NCBI GenBank assembly: GCA_036657395.1
Contig: JAVXGM010000021.1
Coordinates: 1 to 16,073, forward strand
Direction of reading: 5' to 3'
DNA: 16,073 nucleotides
From: JAVXGM01 sp036657395
GTDB taxonomy: Bacteria; Bacillota; Clostridia; Peptostreptococcales; Anaerovoracaceae
Made by a program: the position numbers and the translations under genes
In this document: piece after piece, positions 14,686 to 16,073 of the stretch
Layout: each line of letters begins with the position of its first letter
How positions within the stretch are numbered: the first letter of the stretch is position 1
The notes under the pieces: generated by a model
The model's database searches: none
Told to the model about the DNA's origin: nothing
What the model saw: the letters and a program-made list of their open reading frames with translations, nothing else

Positions 14686-15171
14686 ATGACTTCAAAATTA
14701 CATAAAACCAATGCGGTCCGCATTGCACATAAGGCGAATATTCCATATATTCTAAGGGAATACGATGCTCCTACCGGATTTTTAGATGGAGTTTCTGTAG
14801 CTGCTGCTACTGGAATGAATCCAGATCAAGTTTTTAAAACTCTAGTTCTTCAAGGCACTAGCAAGGAGTACTATGTTTGCCTCATTCCTGTGGCCGCTCA
14901 CCTCCACCTAAAAAAGGCGGCTAAACACTTTGGTGAAAAAAAGATGGAAATGATTCCTGCCAGAGAGATTACCAAGATCACTGGCTATATCAAGGGCGGC
15001 TGCTCTCCAGTAGGAATGAAAAAAACTTTTAAAACGGCTATCGATTCCACCGGAGAAAACTTTGAATTCATCATCGTCAGTGGGGGGAAAGTGGGTCTAC
15101 AAATGGAAATAGAATTGTCCGGCCTTCTAGCGCTTACTGATGCTACTCTTACTGACCTAACTCAAGACTAA
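14686..15171 (+). CDS. ybaK: Cys-tRNA(Pro)/aminoacyl-tRNA deacylase, YbaK/EbsC family
   Basis: A 161-residue YbaK-fold protein. Lys51 in DQVFKTLVLQG corresponds to the family's key lysine, and the conserved TGYIKGGCSPVGMKK (99-113) follows. YbaK hydrolyses cysteine mischarged onto tRNA(Pro) after release from prolyl-tRNA synthetase, so it is a trans-editing factor in the cytoplasm. The length is typical. AAAGGGG lies 8 nt upstream of the ATG. The gene is third in the operon after the two acetyltransferases. Related members have other tRNA or amino-acid specificities. Confidence 0.92.
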   Translation: MTSKLHKTNAVRIAHKANIPYILREYDAPTGFLDGVSVAAATGMNPDQVFKTLVLQGTSKEYYVCLIPVAAHLHLKKAAKHFGEKKMEMIPAREITKITGYIKGGCSPVGMKKTFKTAIDSTGENFEFIIVSGGKVGLQMEIELSGLLALTDATLTDLTQD

Positions 15172-15209
15172 ATACCATTATCCAAATTAACCTTTCCTGC
15201 ATATATATA

Positions 15210-15236
15210 TTGTTAAACTAGGTTTTAACGTATAAC
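15210..15236 (+). promoter_or_regulatory. Candidate promoter of the S8 protease gene
   Basis: TTGTTA (15210-15215) and TATAAC (15231-15236) are separated by only 15 nt, so the promoter is imperfect. An inverted repeat GTTAAA (15212-15217) and TTTAAC (15224-15229) lies between and over the boxes and could be an operator. The surrounding gap (15172-15250) shows no terminator hairpin after ybaK. Confidence 0.35.
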
Positions 15237-15250
15237 TGTTGGAGGGTTCT

Positions 15251-16073
15251 ATGAAAAATCACCATGGCAAAAGCCGCCCGTTTATTCTATATCCAAAAAA
15301 AGATATCAACGAAATACGAGATTGTGTCCTTGAAAATTATGGTAGTATTAAATATGAACTGCCATTTTTGAATGCTCTTTGTGTAGAAATCCCTGAATCT
15401 GGCATAACTTCTATAAAAACCAATCAGAGGGTAGCCATGATGTCTGAGGATGTTCGTGTTTCTAAATTGCCTTTGCCAGCTAAGGATTCTTCCTGTTTCT
15501 TATCTTCCTGTCAATCCTCTTCTTACCGATGCCCATACTGCGGCGAAGGTATTTGCATAGCTATAATTGACACTGGCGTGTCTCCACACTATGATCTAGT
15601 CAAGCCCTTTAACCGAATCATTGCTTTTAAAGACTTCGTTGGCGAAAACGAGTTTCCATATGATGATGATGGTCATGGCACTCACGTAGCTGGAATAGCC
15701 CTTGGCAATGGATATCTTTCCAATGGAGCACGTCACTGTGGCTCTGCGCCAAAAGCCGCCCTCGCCGCCCTAAAAGCCCTAGATGGGCAAGGTAGTGGAA
15801 ACATGTCGGATATTCTAGCTGCCATGCAATGGGTTTATGACCACCATAAGAAATACAATATTCGTGTAGTTAATTTATCTCTTGGAGTCCTACCTGACCA
15901 GAATATGGAAATTGATCCTTTGGCTGTAGGTGCTAATGCCTTGGTCTGCGCCGGTGTATCCGTAGTTGCTGCTGCAGGAAATAGTGGGCCTAAAACAGGC
16001 ACTATTTCTTCCCCGGGAACCAGTCCTCTTGTTTTAACAGTAGGCTCTTGTGATGATAATCATAAAATCCCCG
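15251..16073 (+). CDS. Subtilisin-family (S8) serine protease, 5' part
   Basis: The first 274 residues are visible and the frame runs off the window. Residues 8-73 look like an I9-like prodomain (FILYPKKDINEIRD...). The S8 catalytic domain starts near 100: Asp107 (IAIIDTGVS), His142 (DDGHGTHVAG) and the oxyanion Asn244 (AAAGNSGP). The active-site Ser lies beyond the end; the GTS at 256-258 is not it, because the SMA continuation is missing. No signal peptide is seen, so the protein is likely cytoplasmic or released by another route. A cysteine-rich stretch between prodomain and catalytic domain (Cys82, 87, 94, 97, 102; CPYCGEG at 94-100) is unusual. The start has GGAGGG 4 nt upstream. Confidence 0.9.
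   Translation, partial: MKNHHGKSRPFILYPKKDINEIRDCVLENYGSIKYELPFLNALCVEIPESGITSIKTNQRVAMMSEDVRVSKLPLPAKDSSCFLSSCQSSSYRCPYCGEGICIAIIDTGVSPHYDLVKPFNRIIAFKDFVGENEFPYDDDGHGTHVAGIALGNGYLSNGARHCGSAPKAALAALKALDGQGSGNMSDILAAMQWVYDHHKKYNIRVVNLSLGVLPDQNMEIDPLAVGANALVCAGVSVVAAAGNSGPKTGTISSPGTSPLVLTVGSCDDNHKIP

Noticed and set aside
15210..15230. Rex operator upstream of the S8 protease
   Set aside because: The half sites resemble TTGTTAA/TTAACAA but are spaced 8 instead of 6 nt and the second half deviates; kept only as a possible inverted repeat.
1..16073. CRISPR, transposon, prophage or tRNA content
   Set aside because: No regularly spaced repeats, transposase or integrase motifs, terminal inverted repeats or tRNA-like cloverleaf were seen.

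Overview
The window looks like chromosome from an AT-rich, anaerobic, endospore-forming member of the Clostridia (Bacillota). Evidence: sporulation genes of the YabP/YabQ type next to divIC; an O2-scavenging flavodiiron/rubredoxin fusion typical of strict anaerobes; strong AGGAGG-type ribosome binding sites; and a Gram-positive type IV pilus locus with the clostridial accessory protein DUF4860. The family cannot be fixed from the sequence alone. There is no tRNA, rRNA, CRISPR array or insertion sequence.

Left part (1-6150, all minus strand) is one tightly packed type IV pilus operon. It reads from a good sigma-A-like promoter at 6116-6144: transglutaminase-like lipoprotein, PilC/GspF platform protein, four small single-membrane-segment proteins (pilin-like or accessory, one with DUF4860), PilT ATPase, then a SARP/BTAD-type regulator. 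Gaps are about 10 nt or the genes overlap. The regulator ends in a GGDEF-like domain whose active-site motif is destroyed (GPSQF) but whose RxxD inhibitory-site motif is kept, suggesting a c-di-GMP sensor. Directly downstream is a sequence with the hallmarks of a c-di-GMP-I (GEMM-I) riboswitch, then a terminator hairpin, then the first codons of another minus-strand gene that leaves the window. Together these suggest that c-di-GMP acts on this pilus locus through both a protein and an RNA. This is the most interesting part of the window.

Middle part: a single large minus-strand gene (6242-8788) encodes a three-module fusion of flavodiiron protein, rubredoxin and NADH:rubredoxin oxidoreductase, a complete NADH-driven O2/NO reductase in one chain. 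The roughly 230-nt gap to 9018 separates it from the divergent plus-strand genes.

Right part (9018-16073, plus strand): yabP-yabQ-divIC-rnmV-ksgA form a compact operon, mostly with overlapping ends, joining spore-envelope development, division and ribosomal RNA maturation. It is followed by an LTA-synthase-like membrane sulfatase that ends in a clear intrinsic terminator (13476-13507). Next come two overlapping GNAT acetyltransferases and a YbaK-type aminoacyl-tRNA deacylase, and finally the 5' part of a subtilisin-family protease without signal peptide and with an unusual cysteine-rich linker. This right part is mostly ordinary housekeeping and accessory gene content.
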